A stretch of DNA of 64,000 nucleotides from Bacteroidota bacterium (GTDB lineage: Bacteria; Bacteroidota; Bacteroidia; Flavobacteriales; Flavobacteriaceae), in assembly GCA_023434025.1 (NCBI GenBank), contig JAEYTL010000054.1, positions 124,001 through 188,000 on the forward strand, given 5' to 3'. This document shows, one piece after another, positions 33,644-42,978 of the stretch (position 1 is the stretch's first letter; each line of letters starts with the position of its first letter). The position numbers and the translations under genes are program-made. Under the pieces are notes generated by a model. The model ran no database searches, was not told the origin of the DNA, and worked only from the letters and a program-made list of their open reading frames with translations.

Positions 33644-34630
33644 ATGAGTAAAACAATAAAAAAGATAGGTGTTTTAACGTCCGGAGGTGACTCTCCCGGA
33701 ATGAATGCCGCTATCCGGTCTGTGGTGCGTACCTGTGCATACCACAGCATCGAATGTATCGGAATTTACAGAGGATATCAGGGAATGATTGAGGGGGATT
33801 TTAAAGAAATGGGGGCTCGTTCGGTAAACAATATCGTAAATAAAGGCGGTACAATATTGAAGTCTGCCCGATCAAAAGAATTTATGACTTCCGAAGGCAG
33901 AAAAAAGGCGTATGAGAATTTAAAAAAAGAAGGTGTTGAAGGATTAGTTGTGATTGGCGGAGACGGCAGTTTTACCGGAGCAGAAGTTTTTAATAAAGAA
34001 TTTGGTATTCCGGTTATCGGTATTCCGGGCACAATAGATAATGATATTTTTGGCACCAGTCATACCTTAGGCTATGATACGGCTTTAAATACCGTAGTAG
34101 AGTGCATCGATAAAATCCGTGATACGGCCAGTTCACATAACCGGCTTTTTTTTGTAGAAGTAATGGGGCGTGATGCCGGACATATTGCATTGAATGCCGG
34201 GATTGGTGCCGGAGCAGAAGAAATATTAATCCCGGAAGAAGATTTAGGTTTAGACAGGCTGTTAGAATCGCTTGAAAAAAGTAAAAACTCAGGAAAATCA
34301 TCAAGTATTGTAGTCGTTGCGGAAGGAGATAAAATGGGTAAAAATGTTTTTGAATTAAAAGATTATATCGAACAACATCTACCGGAATATGATATTCGGG
34401 TGTCGGTATTAGGCCACATGCAAAGAGGCGGTGCACCGTCTTGTTTTGACCGAGTTTTAGCCAGTAGATTGGGAGTAAAAGCGGTTGAATCTCTGATGGA
34501 AGGAAAATCAAATTATATGGTCGGACTGATTCAGGATGAAGTGACATTAACCCCGCTGGAGCAAGCCATAAAAGGGCATTACCCGATTGATATGGAGTTA
34601 TTGCGGGTTTCGGATATCATGTCAACATAA
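33644..34630 (+). CDS. pfkA: ATP-dependent 6-phosphofructokinase
   Basis: Phosphorylates fructose 6-phosphate in glycolysis. 328 residues from the ATG at 33644 (MSKTIKKIGVLTSGGDSPGM); a TTG 30 bases upstream adds a non-conserved tail and was rejected. GGDGS at 105-109 has the Gly that marks ATP use (PPi enzymes carry Asp there), and the catalytic TIDND is at 130-134. It is followed by gapA after 67 bases. Confidence 0.96.
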   Translation: MSKTIKKIGVLTSGGDSPGMNAAIRSVVRTCAYHSIECIGIYRGYQGMIEGDFKEMGARSVNNIVNKGGTILKSARSKEFMTSEGRKKAYENLKKEGVEGLVVIGGDGSFTGAEVFNKEFGIPVIGIPGTIDNDIFGTSHTLGYDTALNTVVECIDKIRDTASSHNRLFFVEVMGRDAGHIALNAGIGAGAEEILIPEEDLGLDRLLESLEKSKNSGKSSSIVVVAEGDKMGKNVFELKDYIEQHLPEYDIRVSVLGHMQRGGAPSCFDRVLASRLGVKAVESLMEGKSNYMVGLIQDEVTLTPLEQAIKGHYPIDMELLRVSDIMST

Positions 34631-34663
34631 AAAAGTTAAATAACAACAAATATATTAATCCGT

Positions 34664-34680
34664 TTAGGACTTTGTCCTAA
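34664..34680 (+). repeat. Hairpin between pfkA and gapA
   Basis: TTAGGAC-TTT-GTCCTAA is a perfect 7-bp stem with a TTT loop, 17 bases before the gapA start. Without a T-run it is more likely an mRNA stabiliser or processing site than a terminator. Confidence 0.4.
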
Positions 34681-34697
34681 GCTAAAAACAAACAGAA

Positions 34698-35699
34698 ATG
34701 TCAAAAGTAAAATTAGGAATTAACGGATTCGGAAGAATCGGACGAATTGTTTTCAGAGAAACATTCAACAGAGATAATGTAGAAGTAGTAGCGATCAACG
34801 ATTTATTAGATGTAGATCATTTAGCCTATTTATTAAAATATGATTCAGTTCACGGTCGTTTTACCGGAAAAGTAGAGGTAAAGGACGGGCAGCTTTTTGT
34901 CAACGACAGAAAAATCAGAGTAACTGCCGAAAAAGATCCTTCAACCTTAAAATGGGATGAAGCAGGAGCAGAGGTTGTGGCGGATTGCACAGGGATTTTC
35001 ACTACTTTGGAATCTGCCAATGCTCATATAAAGGGAGGAGCAAAAAAAGTAGTTATTTCGGCACCTTCTGCAGATGCTCCCATGTTTGTCATGGGAGTAA
35101 ACCACGAAAAAGCGACTGCTGCAGATACCATCGTTTCCAATGCGTCTTGTACCACAAACTGTTTAGCTCCATTGGCAAAAGTAATCAATGACCATTTCGG
35201 AATTGTTGAAGGTTTAATGACTACAGTTCATGCTTCCACTTCAACACAAATGGTTGCCGATGGTCCGTCCAGAAAAGATTGGAGAGGCGGACGTGCAGCA
35301 AGTGTAAATATTATCCCTTCTTCTACAGGTGCAGCAAAAGCAGTAGGAAAAGTTATCCCTGAATTAAACGGTAAATTAACCGGTATGTCGTTCCGTGTTC
35401 CAACAATTGACGTTTCTGTAGTAGATTTAACAGTGAAAGTTGCCAAAGAAACTTCGTATGAAGAAATTATGGCTGTTTTGAAAAAAGCTTCAGAAAATGA
35501 ATTGAATGGAATTTTAGGTTTCACAGAAGATGATGTTGTGTCTCAAGACTTCATTTCTGACCCAAGAACGTCAATTATCGATGCAAAAGCCGGAATCGGT
35601 TTAAATTCAACATTTTTTAAATTGGTCTCATGGTATGACAATGAATATGGTTATTCAAGTAAATTAATCGATCTATCAGTTCACATTGCTAAACTGTAA
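34698..35699 (+). CDS. gapA: Glyceraldehyde-3-phosphate dehydrogenase, type I
   Basis: Oxidises glyceraldehyde 3-phosphate with NAD in glycolysis. 333 residues. NAD-binding start VKLGINGFGRIGRIVFRE, catalytic Cys151 in SNASCTTNCLAPL, and the C-terminal SWYDNEYGYSSKL. Asp33 in AINDL, at the usual position for NAD over NADP preference, is present. It ends in a strong hairpin terminator. Confidence 0.97.
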   Translation: MSKVKLGINGFGRIGRIVFRETFNRDNVEVVAINDLLDVDHLAYLLKYDSVHGRFTGKVEVKDGQLFVNDRKIRVTAEKDPSTLKWDEAGAEVVADCTGIFTTLESANAHIKGGAKKVVISAPSADAPMFVMGVNHEKATAADTIVSNASCTTNCLAPLAKVINDHFGIVEGLMTTVHASTSTQMVADGPSRKDWRGGRAASVNIIPSSTGAAKAVGKVIPELNGKLTGMSFRVPTIDVSVVDLTVKVAKETSYEEIMAVLKKASENELNGILGFTEDDVVSQDFISDPRTSIIDAKAGIGLNSTFFKLVSWYDNEYGYSSKLIDLSVHIAKL

Positions 35700-35708
35700 T
35701 TTTCATTA

Positions 35709-35744
35709 AAAATCCTGTTGTGTCTATTCGCACAACAGGATTTT
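35709..35744. terminator. Terminator after gapA
   Basis: AAAATCCTGTTGTG (35709-35722) and CACAACAGGATTTT (35731-35744) are perfect 14-base arms around an 8-base loop, with a T-run at the end. It lies just after the gapA stop and before the next ATG at 35768. Confidence 0.85.
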
Positions 35745-35767
35745 CTCTAACAAACAAACTCAGCCAC

Positions 35768-36619
35768 ATGAAATTATTAGTAGACAGCGGTTCAACAAAA
35801 GCCGATTGGATTGCCATTGACGATAACGGAAAAGTACAATTTACCACCCAGACATTAGGTTTAAATCCCGAAGTTTTAGACAAAGAACAAATTATCACCC
35901 GTTTAGAAGATAAGTTCGATATTTCACAAAATAAAGACAAAGCCAAACAATTGTTTTTTTACGGAGCAGGTTGCGGAACAGATAAGATGAAAAACTTTCT
36001 GAAAGGTGTTTTTCAGGAGTATTTTAAAAATGCTTACGTAGAGGTACAGGAAGATACCTATGCAGCGGTTTATGCCACCACACCAAAAGATGAACAGGCT
36101 ATTGTATGTATTTTAGGAACAGGTTCAAACTGCAGTTTTTTTGACGGTAAAGTCCTTCATCAAAAAGTACAGTCTTTAGGTTATATTGCCATGGATGACG
36201 GATCCGGAAACCGTTTCGGAAGACACTTGTTAAGAGGCTATTACTTTAATAAGATGCCGAAAGAATTAGCTAAGGAATTTGAAACCGAGTTTAACCTGGA
36301 TGCTGATTTTATCAAAGCTAATTTATACAAAGAGCCAAATCCGAACGCTTATCTGGCTACGTTGGCAAAATTTATTATCAAGCACAAGGACACGGAGTTT
36401 TGTAAAAAAATCATTTACAAAGAATTAAAGAAATTCGCTAAAAACTATGTCATGCAGTATGAAAACTGCAAAGACGTTCCGGTACATTTTGTCGGCTCTA
36501 TTGCTTTTTATCTAAAAGACGAATTACAGGAAATATTAGCCCAATACGGTATCAGAACCGGAAATGTGCTGAGAAGGCCGATTGACGGTTTGATTGCCTA
36601 TCATGTTTTAAATAAATAA
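35768..36619 (+). CDS. BadF/BadG-type N-acetylglucosamine kinase-like protein
   Basis: 283 residues in the ASKHA fold. MKLLVDSGSTKADWIAID holds the phosphate-1 motif, and VCILGTGSNCSFFDG the phosphate-2 motif. MDDGSGNRFGRHLL is another family feature. Substrate is probably an amino sugar such as GlcNAc, by family resemblance; not proven. The ATG at 35768 is preferred because an earlier in-frame start at 35720 lies within the gapA terminator. Confidence 0.85.
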   Translation: MKLLVDSGSTKADWIAIDDNGKVQFTTQTLGLNPEVLDKEQIITRLEDKFDISQNKDKAKQLFFYGAGCGTDKMKNFLKGVFQEYFKNAYVEVQEDTYAAVYATTPKDEQAIVCILGTGSNCSFFDGKVLHQKVQSLGYIAMDDGSGNRFGRHLLRGYYFNKMPKELAKEFETEFNLDADFIKANLYKEPNPNAYLATLAKFIIKHKDTEFCKKIIYKELKKFAKNYVMQYENCKDVPVHFVGSIAFYLKDELQEILAQYGIRTGNVLRRPIDGLIAYHVLNK

Positions 36620-36659
36620 GTTTTTTTATATCTTAGTTTTTTTAATTTTAACTTATTAT

Positions 36660-37190
36660 ATGAAAACTATATTTTTTCAGTTACTGATTTTAGTTATTTC
36701 TTTCAGCTCATTGGCTCAAAGTTCAAGAAGCAAAGAATGGAATAATTATTTGCTTAAAGTTGAAAAAGCTAAGATTGAAAAAGATGCTAATCGGAAATTA
36801 GACAGAAAATCAGATGCTGTTATGATTGATGATATTGCAGATTGTGATTTACCAGTTGTAACTCCACCAAAATTTTCACACTGTGATTCAGAAAAAAAAC
36901 TTTCTGATGTAGAATGTTTTAAACAAGGGGTTTCAAAATATATTATGAAAAATTTTTTCTATCCTGATTTTGCCATTGACAATCAGATACAAGGAACGGT
37001 TCTTGTTGAATTTGAAATTGATGACACCGGAAAAATAGAAATTATTTCCGTAGACGGCCCTCAAAATGGATTGATTTTAGAAGAGGCCGTTTTAAAAATG
37101 TTTTCAAAGTTCCCAAGATTAATTCCTGCTTATCAATGTGGTAAACCTCAAAGAATATCATACAAAATACCGATAACATTTAATAGTTAA
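36660..37190 (+). CDS. Secreted protein with TonB C-terminal-like domain
   Basis: 176 residues. Signal peptide MKTIFFQLLILVISFSSLAQ, a charged helical linker, and a C-terminal half (about 95-175) like TonB_C with GTVLVEFEIDDTGKIEIISV and a conserved end ISYKIPITF. It has no cytoplasmic membrane anchor or Pro-rich spacer like a true TonB, so it is a stand-alone periplasmic TonB_C protein of unknown partner. It is followed after 4 bases by mgsA. Confidence 0.8.
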   Translation: MKTIFFQLLILVISFSSLAQSSRSKEWNNYLLKVEKAKIEKDANRKLDRKSDAVMIDDIADCDLPVVTPPKFSHCDSEKKLSDVECFKQGVSKYIMKNFFYPDFAIDNQIQGTVLVEFEIDDTGKIEIISVDGPQNGLILEEAVLKMFSKFPRLIPAYQCGKPQRISYKIPITFNS

Positions 37191-37194
37191 AAAT

Positions 37195-37563
37195 ATGATG
37201 GAAATAGCCATTATAGCTCATGACGGAAAAAAAGCCGATATGGTTCAGTTTTTAAACAAGAACAAAGCGGTTTTGCTACATGAAAAAATTAAACTGATTG
37301 CTACCGGAACTACCGGCAGTAAAGCAGAAATGGCCGGCTTTAAAGTAAAAAAAATGCTATCTGGTCCGCAAGGCGGTGATGCACAGATTGCTGGTAGGGT
37401 AGCAGAAGGAAAAACAAAAATGGTATTGTTTTTCAAAGACCCGCTGTCGAGCCATCCGCACGAAGCCGATGTTAATATGCTCATCCGGGTTTGTGATGTG
37501 CATAACGTGCCGTTGGCAACCAATGAGGCCACCGCTCAATTGCTGTTGGACGGACTGAAATAA
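37195..37563 (+). CDS. mgsA: Methylglyoxal synthase
   Basis: Converts dihydroxyacetone phosphate to methylglyoxal, a bypass used when glycolytic phosphates accumulate. 122 residues. MEIAIIAHDGKKADMV, TGTTGS, SGPQGGDAQIAGRV and FFKDPLSSHPHEADV are the phosphate-binding and catalytic motifs. The start could be the first or second Met (37195 or 37198). Its place near pfkA and gapA fits a link to triose-phosphate balance. Confidence 0.93.
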   Translation: MMEIAIIAHDGKKADMVQFLNKNKAVLLHEKIKLIATGTTGSKAEMAGFKVKKMLSGPQGGDAQIAGRVAEGKTKMVLFFKDPLSSHPHEADVNMLIRVCDVHNVPLATNEATAQLLLDGLK

Positions 37564-37607
37564 TTTTTTTATGAACAAATGACCGGTAGGTTAATCATTG
37601 CCATAAA

Positions 37608-37994
37608 TCATTGTTTTATCGCGATCATTGAAATCTCCACATTCACACCTTTTGGCAATCCGGCTACTTGTACCGTTTCTCTTGCGGGGGCTGAATTTTC
37701 ATCAAAATAACCGGCATAAACGCTGTTTATTTTAGTAAAATTTCCCATGTCCATGATAAAAATAGTGGTCTTCACAACATGTTCAAAAGTCATATCGGCA
37801 GCCTCTAAAACTGCTTTCATGTTTTCCATCACCTGTTTGGTTTCTGCTTCAACAGTACTTAAAATCAATTCACCGCTTTGCGGATGAATAGCTATTTGTC
37901 CGGAAGTATATAGTGTATTCCCCACTAAAACAGCCTGGTTATACGGGCCAATAGGAGCAGGAGCTTTTTCGGTAAAAATTATCTTTTTCATCAT
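37608..37994 (-). CDS. ridA: RidA family reactive imine deaminase
   Basis: Hydrolyses reactive enamines or imines formed by PLP enzymes. 128 residues. APAPIGPYNQAVLVGNTLYTSGQI and PARETVQVAGLPKGVNVEI are classic; the Arg in PARETV is the carboxylate-binding residue. Start codon may be the first or second Met. It lies just downstream of lptD on the same strand, 31 bases apart. Confidence 0.93.
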   Translation of the reverse strand: MMKKIIFTEKAPAPIGPYNQAVLVGNTLYTSGQIAIHPQSGELILSTVEAETKQVMENMKAVLEAADMTFEHVVKTTIFIMDMGNFTKINSVYAGYFDENSAPARETVQVAGLPKGVNVEISMIAIKQ

Positions 37995-38025
37995 AAAGAT
38001 GTATTTAGTTGTTGTAAAATTTAAT

Positions 38026-40749
38026 TTATCTCAGCTGTCTGTCCGGTAACGAACGCTTATCCCACTTGATATCGCTTAACACAGATGATTTGATTCCGAT
38101 GAAAAACCCCCAGGAAGCGTAATCCCCAAAAGGAGCCCAGTTGAAATCCATCCGCCAGCTCAGCAAATCCCTTTCAAACCGTAACTGTGTAAAAGTAACG
38201 CCTTTTTGAACAAAATCATAACCCGAAGAAACACCCATTTTCCAACGCGGAGTAATATCCAGGTTTCCGGAGATCATCACAGAATTTCCGATTATTTTTT
38301 TCTCCCGGTTATTGTTTCCGTACGTCAGCGAGTAAGCAAATGTTAAATCCCAGGGGAGCTTTGCATTATAAAATTCAACCGTTTCATTTTCTTCATTATC
38401 CTTATCGTCTTCACGAAACTGACTCTGTCGCCGGTCGCCTAAATTCGTATTGGTACCAAACAGATCATCTTCCCGTCCGCCATTTCTGGCTCCCTGCGAA
38501 TTGGCATTATCTTTTTTAAAGCCTTCACTTGAAAGGGAATAATTAATGGTCATGTTAGCACTGGTCATCCGGAATAAACTCCCTCCGTTGTCAATATTCC
38601 ATGTGTTGATTCTTCTTCCGGCTGCATTGATGGCATACGGATCTAAAGTGGCTCCGAAATTGATGTTCATTTTATTTTCAAAAAGAGCCGTACCACCGCT
38701 CATCCGGACAGGATTCCATCGCAAAGAATCTGCTGCCATATTGTAGCTGGTTGAAAAATTCAATTGATTCAGCAGCATTACTTTTTTAGGTTCAACTTTT
38801 GTAGAATCCTTATCCGTTACCTTAGCCTCAAAAGTATTGCTCAGGTTGAACCCTAAATTATTTGAATAGCCTTTGTTGGGAATACCAAAAATCCCCCCTT
38901 CAAAACGGGTGTATTCGGCCATTCTTCCGCTGGCATCCATGGCGTATGTATCATAGTACTGATCAAAACTCGGAGCATAGGTATGTGAGACGGAGGGCCG
39001 CATAACATGCCGAATAGCCTGGATTTTTTTTGTTTCACCAAAGTTAAATGTTCCGTAAATAGTTGTTCCGATGCTGGAAGAAAAGTTATAGGTTCTGAAT
39101 GCATCAAAACCATTTACATCTTCTGTAACGGCTGTATTGGTTTCAGTATCAAAACGGCGGTTGATGGTTTTAAGATACCATACTTCATTATAATTAACAC
39201 TGGTGGAAACACTAAAATATTTGAAAACCTTAAAATTGGTGCTCAACGGAATGGAGTGTTGAAAACCACTGTTTGCATCCCTGAACATTTCAGATTTAAA
39301 GAATAACGAATCGGTTGTCTGTATTCTGTTTTCCCCCCTTAAGTTGTATTGAAAATTAATATTCTTAAAGAACCCCTTTTTGGCACCGTCTTTTGGAGCA
39401 AACGGAAACACCCGGTCAACACTTACCTGAAGGGTAGGCAAAGTCATATTAATTTCCTGTGTCCGCGTATTTTGATTATGGGTTGCCGACAGCGACATAT
39501 TGACCTGCGGAACCGAATTAAATGTTTTAGAATAGGAAATCGATGAACTTAAGTTATTATTTAAGGTTGAGCCTATATTTATCTGATTAAGTGATTGTTG
39601 AAAATATGTACTGCTTCCCAGGTTGACCGATGCGGAGAACCGCGATGACGGATTAGATTTTGCATCCTGAGAATGCGACCATTGGATATTGTAGATTTTC
39701 GATTTACTGTAATCGGGAAAACCACGTTCACTCTGAATAAGGTTTTCAAAGCGGATATTGAAATTTCCCCTGAACTTATACAGCCAGGCATAGGATGATT
39801 CAAACCGGAGGGCATAACTGCCGTTCGTATAGTAATCGCCCATAATGGCCAGATCATAATGATCACTTAACGCCAGATAATATCCACCGTTCTGAAGAGA
39901 ATAGCCTTGCCGGCGTGTATCCTGAAAAGTGGGTATGATCAAGCCGGACTGACTGCTTTCTGTCATCGGGAAAAAAGCAAACGGAATAGCAATGGGAGTG
40001 GGAACGTCTGCAATAACCATATTGGTTAAGCCGGTCACAACTTTTTGTTTGGGTACTAATTTGATTTTATTGGTCTGAAAATAGTATTCCGGATTTTCAA
40101 TATCCTTGGAAGTAGTAAACCTGGCCTTTTTCAAAAAATAGACCGAATCGTTTTCTTTTTTGGTAATCTCAGCCTTAACCCTGAATTCTCCCTGATCGGT
40201 TCTTGAATTCCAGATAAGTGCTTTTTTTGACTTTGTGTTAAAGCGGATCGAATCAGGTTCCACTACATTTGCCCCTTGCTTAAAGACAGGTAATTGTATA
40301 TATGTACCGGTAGAATCTTTAATTCTGCCCGCATACACCTCGTCTTTTTCATAATTCATTACTATAATTCCGGCTTTTAATTCAATATCCTGATAGTATA
40401 GTTCGGCATTATTATAGAGTGTGATGAGTTTATTGTTCTGGTCAATTTTTGCGTAATCTTCGGCTATATACCTTATTTTACCTTCTAAAAAAGATTTTTT
40501 TTCAGGTTTGGAAAGACTGTCTTTTTTGATGGTGTCATTGATTTCAGTAAATTTTTCAGGATTGATTATCAGACTGTCAGGAGCTTTCTCAGCTTCAATT
40601 TGCAAAGACTTATTTGGCAATTCCTGACTGTAATTTTTTTGAATTCCGATTGTTAGGAAAAATGCTGATAAAACGATATGAAATAAGTTTGTACGCAAAG
40701 GTTTTAATGCTATTTTTGTAAAATTATGGCTTGATTTTTGGAGTGCCAA
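38026..40749 (-). CDS. lptD: LPS assembly outer membrane protein LptD (OstA-type)
   Basis: Inserts lipopolysaccharide into the outer leaflet. 907 residues with a signal peptide ending near NYSQ, an N-terminal OstA-like beta-jellyroll (ITLYNNAELYYQDIELKAGIIVMNYEKDE region), and a long beta-barrel with many Tyr/Ser-rich strands ending in an acidic stretch before residue 820. Bacteroidetes LptD is larger and divergent from E. coli. It diverges from an amidase gene across an 83-base gap. Confidence 0.88.
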   Translation of the reverse strand: MALQKSSHNFTKIALKPLRTNLFHIVLSAFFLTIGIQKNYSQELPNKSLQIEAEKAPDSLIINPEKFTEINDTIKKDSLSKPEKKSFLEGKIRYIAEDYAKIDQNNKLITLYNNAELYYQDIELKAGIIVMNYEKDEVYAGRIKDSTGTYIQLPVFKQGANVVEPDSIRFNTKSKKALIWNSRTDQGEFRVKAEITKKENDSVYFLKKARFTTSKDIENPEYYFQTNKIKLVPKQKVVTGLTNMVIADVPTPIAIPFAFFPMTESSQSGLIIPTFQDTRRQGYSLQNGGYYLALSDHYDLAIMGDYYTNGSYALRFESSYAWLYKFRGNFNIRFENLIQSERGFPDYSKSKIYNIQWSHSQDAKSNPSSRFSASVNLGSSTYFQQSLNQINIGSTLNNNLSSSISYSKTFNSVPQVNMSLSATHNQNTRTQEINMTLPTLQVSVDRVFPFAPKDGAKKGFFKNINFQYNLRGENRIQTTDSLFFKSEMFRDANSGFQHSIPLSTNFKVFKYFSVSTSVNYNEVWYLKTINRRFDTETNTAVTEDVNGFDAFRTYNFSSSIGTTIYGTFNFGETKKIQAIRHVMRPSVSHTYAPSFDQYYDTYAMDASGRMAEYTRFEGGIFGIPNKGYSNNLGFNLSNTFEAKVTDKDSTKVEPKKVMLLNQLNFSTSYNMAADSLRWNPVRMSGGTALFENKMNINFGATLDPYAINAAGRRINTWNIDNGGSLFRMTSANMTINYSLSSEGFKKDNANSQGARNGGREDDLFGTNTNLGDRRQSQFREDDKDNEENETVEFYNAKLPWDLTFAYSLTYGNNNREKKIIGNSVMISGNLDITPRWKMGVSSGYDFVQKGVTFTQLRFERDLLSWRMDFNWAPFGDYASWGFFIGIKSSVLSDIKWDKRSLPDRQLR

Positions 40750-40759
40750 ACTTACAGAT

Positions 40760-40767
40760 TATTTTTG
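40760..40767 (+). promoter_or_regulatory. -7 box facing the amidase gene, one half of a symmetric promoter palindrome
   Basis: TATTTTTG matches TAnnTTTG. It forms the left half of the perfect palindrome TTATTTTTG-GT-CAAAAATAA (40759-40778), whose right half is the lptD box. The amidase ATG lies 65 bases downstream of the box. Confidence 0.4.
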
Positions 40768-40769
40768 GT

Positions 40770-40777
40770 CAAAAATA
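40770..40777 (-). promoter_or_regulatory. -7 box for lptD, second half of the symmetric palindrome
   Basis: Minus-strand TATTTTTG lies 20 bases before the lptD ATG at 40749. Together with the opposite box it makes back-to-back promoters that RNA polymerase could not use at the same time. Confidence 0.45.
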
Positions 40778-40832
40778 ACTAAATAATAAAATTTAAAACG
40801 CAGAGTTTTAATTAAAATTAACTTTTGAAAAA

Positions 40833-41969
40833 ATGTACACCCTAAATAAAATCAAATTATACGGCTTTTTCCTGATTTTCATGTCTGTAGCTCCGGTGTT
40901 TGCCCAGACAAACGGCAAGTTTAAAGTGGTATTGGATGCCGGACACGGTGGGGGAGACCTGGGTACAAATCATCATGGTTTTGTGGAAAAAAAGATTGTG
41001 CTGAGTGTTACGCTGTTAGTAGGCAAAATGTTGGAAAAATACAATGATATAAGCGTGGTTTACACGAGAAAAACAGATGTTTTCATCGGATTGAATGAAA
41101 GGGCAAACATTGCCAATAAAGCAGAGGCAAACCTTTTTGTTTCTATCCATTGCAATGGGGTAAAAAATTATGAACCTTTCGGCACGGAGACTTTTGTGAT
41201 GGGGTTAACCCGGAATGCTACCAATCTTGAAGTGGCAAAAAAGGAAAACAGTGTAATAACGCTTGAAGCAGATTATAAAATGAAATACGCCGGGTTTGAT
41301 CCCAATAACCCGGGCACTATAATCGGTCTGAAACTGCTTCAGGAAGAGAATCTTGAACAAAGTATTTCGTTAGCCAGTAAGGTGCAGGACAACTTTACCA
41401 ACAAACTGGAAAGGAAAAACAGAGGGGTTAAACAAGCTCCGATCTGGGTTTTAGATGCCACGGTAATGCCCGGAATATTGGTGGAATTAGGATTTATTTC
41501 CAATAAAAAAGAAGGAGCTTATTTAAATTCTGATGCGGGGCAAAATGAACTGGCCAAGGCTATTGCAGATGCTATTTTAGAGTATAAAAAAGAATATTAT
41601 GGTACCGGAGCAACTGCTGCTGCTGAAGAAAAACCTGAAAAAACCAGTGCTGAAATCCCGGTTGTATCGGATGCTCCCAAAGCAAAAGAGGAGCCTAAGG
41701 TTGCGGATGTAAAAGGAGTTGTGTTTAAAATACAGATTTCAGCCAGCGGTAAAAAACTGGAATTACTGCCTAAAAACTTCAAAGGTTTGGAACCTACTTC
41801 TGTGATGGAAGAAAATGGCCTGTATAAATATTTTTACGCGCAAACATCAAATTATGACGAAGCCAGACAAAACCTTGCCGAAGCCAAAAGTAAAGGATAT
41901 GATTCTGCATTTATAGTGGCTTTTAAAAACGGAAAAAAAATAACTATTCAGGAAGCATTAAAACAGTAA
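40833..41969 (+). CDS. N-acetylmuramoyl-L-alanine amidase (Amidase_3) with SPOR-like domain
   Basis: Cleaves the amide between MurNAc and the peptide stem in the periplasm, often at division septa. 378 residues with a signal peptide (ending APVFAQ). Zinc ligands are in VLDAGHGGGDLG, the Glu in FVEKK and the His in SIHCNG. After a Pro/Ala/Glu-rich linker, residues about 290-378 (VVFKIQISASGKKLELL...) form a SPOR-like domain that binds denuded glycans. The MCE gene follows after 38 bases. Confidence 0.92.
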   Translation: MYTLNKIKLYGFFLIFMSVAPVFAQTNGKFKVVLDAGHGGGDLGTNHHGFVEKKIVLSVTLLVGKMLEKYNDISVVYTRKTDVFIGLNERANIANKAEANLFVSIHCNGVKNYEPFGTETFVMGLTRNATNLEVAKKENSVITLEADYKMKYAGFDPNNPGTIIGLKLLQEENLEQSISLASKVQDNFTNKLERKNRGVKQAPIWVLDATVMPGILVELGFISNKKEGAYLNSDAGQNELAKAIADAILEYKKEYYGTGATAAAEEKPEKTSAEIPVVSDAPKAKEEPKVADVKGVVFKIQISASGKKLELLPKNFKGLEPTSVMEENGLYKYFYAQTSNYDEARQNLAEAKSKGYDSAFIVAFKNGKKITIQEALKQ

Positions 41970-42007
41970 AATATATTTATTTTATAAATTTGTAAAAAAT
42001 AAGACCA

Positions 42008-42973
42008 TTGAAATTATCAAGAGAAATTAAAACAGCAGTTCTGGTTATATCATCCGTGTTATTATTTATCTGGGGATACAGCTTTTTGAAAGGTACCGAT
42101 ATTTTGTCTGATCACAAAACGTTCTATGTGCTTTATGACGATGTAGAAGGGCTCATGGCCTCTGCTCCGGTAACGATTAACGGACTTACCATCGGTAAAG
42201 TAAAATCAATTAATTTTTTAGATAATTCCGGAAAATTGAAAGTAGAATTACAAATTGATACCGATTTTAAAATAGCTAAATCAAGTGAAGCCAGAATTTA
42301 TGAGCCGGGACTTATCGGTGGTAAACAAATTCAGATTGTCCCTAATTTAGCCGATACCAATTTAGCTGAAAACGGAGATTTCCTGAGAGGAGGCGTAAAA
42401 CCGGGACTGACAGAATTAGTTTCAGAACGGTTAACCCCGTTACAGGAAAAAATTGAAAAAGCAATGTTGAGTGCGGATTTGGTGTTGTTAAACATCAATT
42501 CTTTGATGGATGATAAAGCGAAAAACGATTTAAAGAACAGTTTTAGTGAACTGAACAAAACGTTGACTGCTTTAAGTGAAGCTTCCAATTCGGCAAATGA
42601 AATTTTAACCAGCAACAAAGGAAAACTGAACAATGTGGTAAATAATTTTGAAAAGGTCTCCTCTGATTTTGAAAAATTATCCGATTCATTGGCACAGACA
42701 AATTTGAAACAAACGGTTCAGAATTTAGAAAAAACATTGGCCAGTGTGGATAAAATCATGGCTAATTTAGAATCAGGAAACGGAACGATGGGCAAGTTAC
42801 TCAAAGATGATAAAATGTACACCAACTTTACAAAAGCGTCAAAAGAGCTTGAGCTTTTACTGGAAGATTTGCGTTTGAACCCGACCCGTTATGTAAATGT
42901 TTCACTGTTCGGAAAGAAAAACAAACCTTATGTACCGCCAACCGAGTCCGATTCAACCAAAACTAAAAATTAA
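42008..42973 (+). CDS. MCE-family (MlaD-like) lipid transport protein
   Basis: 321 residues. A membrane anchor (TAVLVISSVLLFIWGYSFL) is followed by one MCE domain (YVLYDDVEGLMASAPVTING, GLTIGKV) and a long helical coiled-coil (about 135-260). MCE proteins bind phospholipids and work with ABC ATPase/permease partners; none is present here. The start is TTG (MKLSREIKTAV), needed to retain the conserved N-terminus. The next gene starts 5 bases after its stop. Confidence 0.9.
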   Translation: MKLSREIKTAVLVISSVLLFIWGYSFLKGTDILSDHKTFYVLYDDVEGLMASAPVTINGLTIGKVKSINFLDNSGKLKVELQIDTDFKIAKSSEARIYEPGLIGGKQIQIVPNLADTNLAENGDFLRGGVKPGLTELVSERLTPLQEKIEKAMLSADLVLLNINSLMDDKAKNDLKNSFSELNKTLTALSEASNSANEILTSNKGKLNNVVNNFEKVSSDFEKLSDSLAQTNLKQTVQNLEKTLASVDKIMANLESGNGTMGKLLKDDKMYTNFTKASKELELLLEDLRLNPTRYVNVSLFGKKNKPYVPPTESDSTKTKN

Positions 42974-42978
42974 CTTTT

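Noticed and set aside
34014..34547. 177-codon minus-strand ORF inside pfkA
   Set aside because: pfkA has all catalytic motifs on the other strand and the antisense product has no recognisable features.
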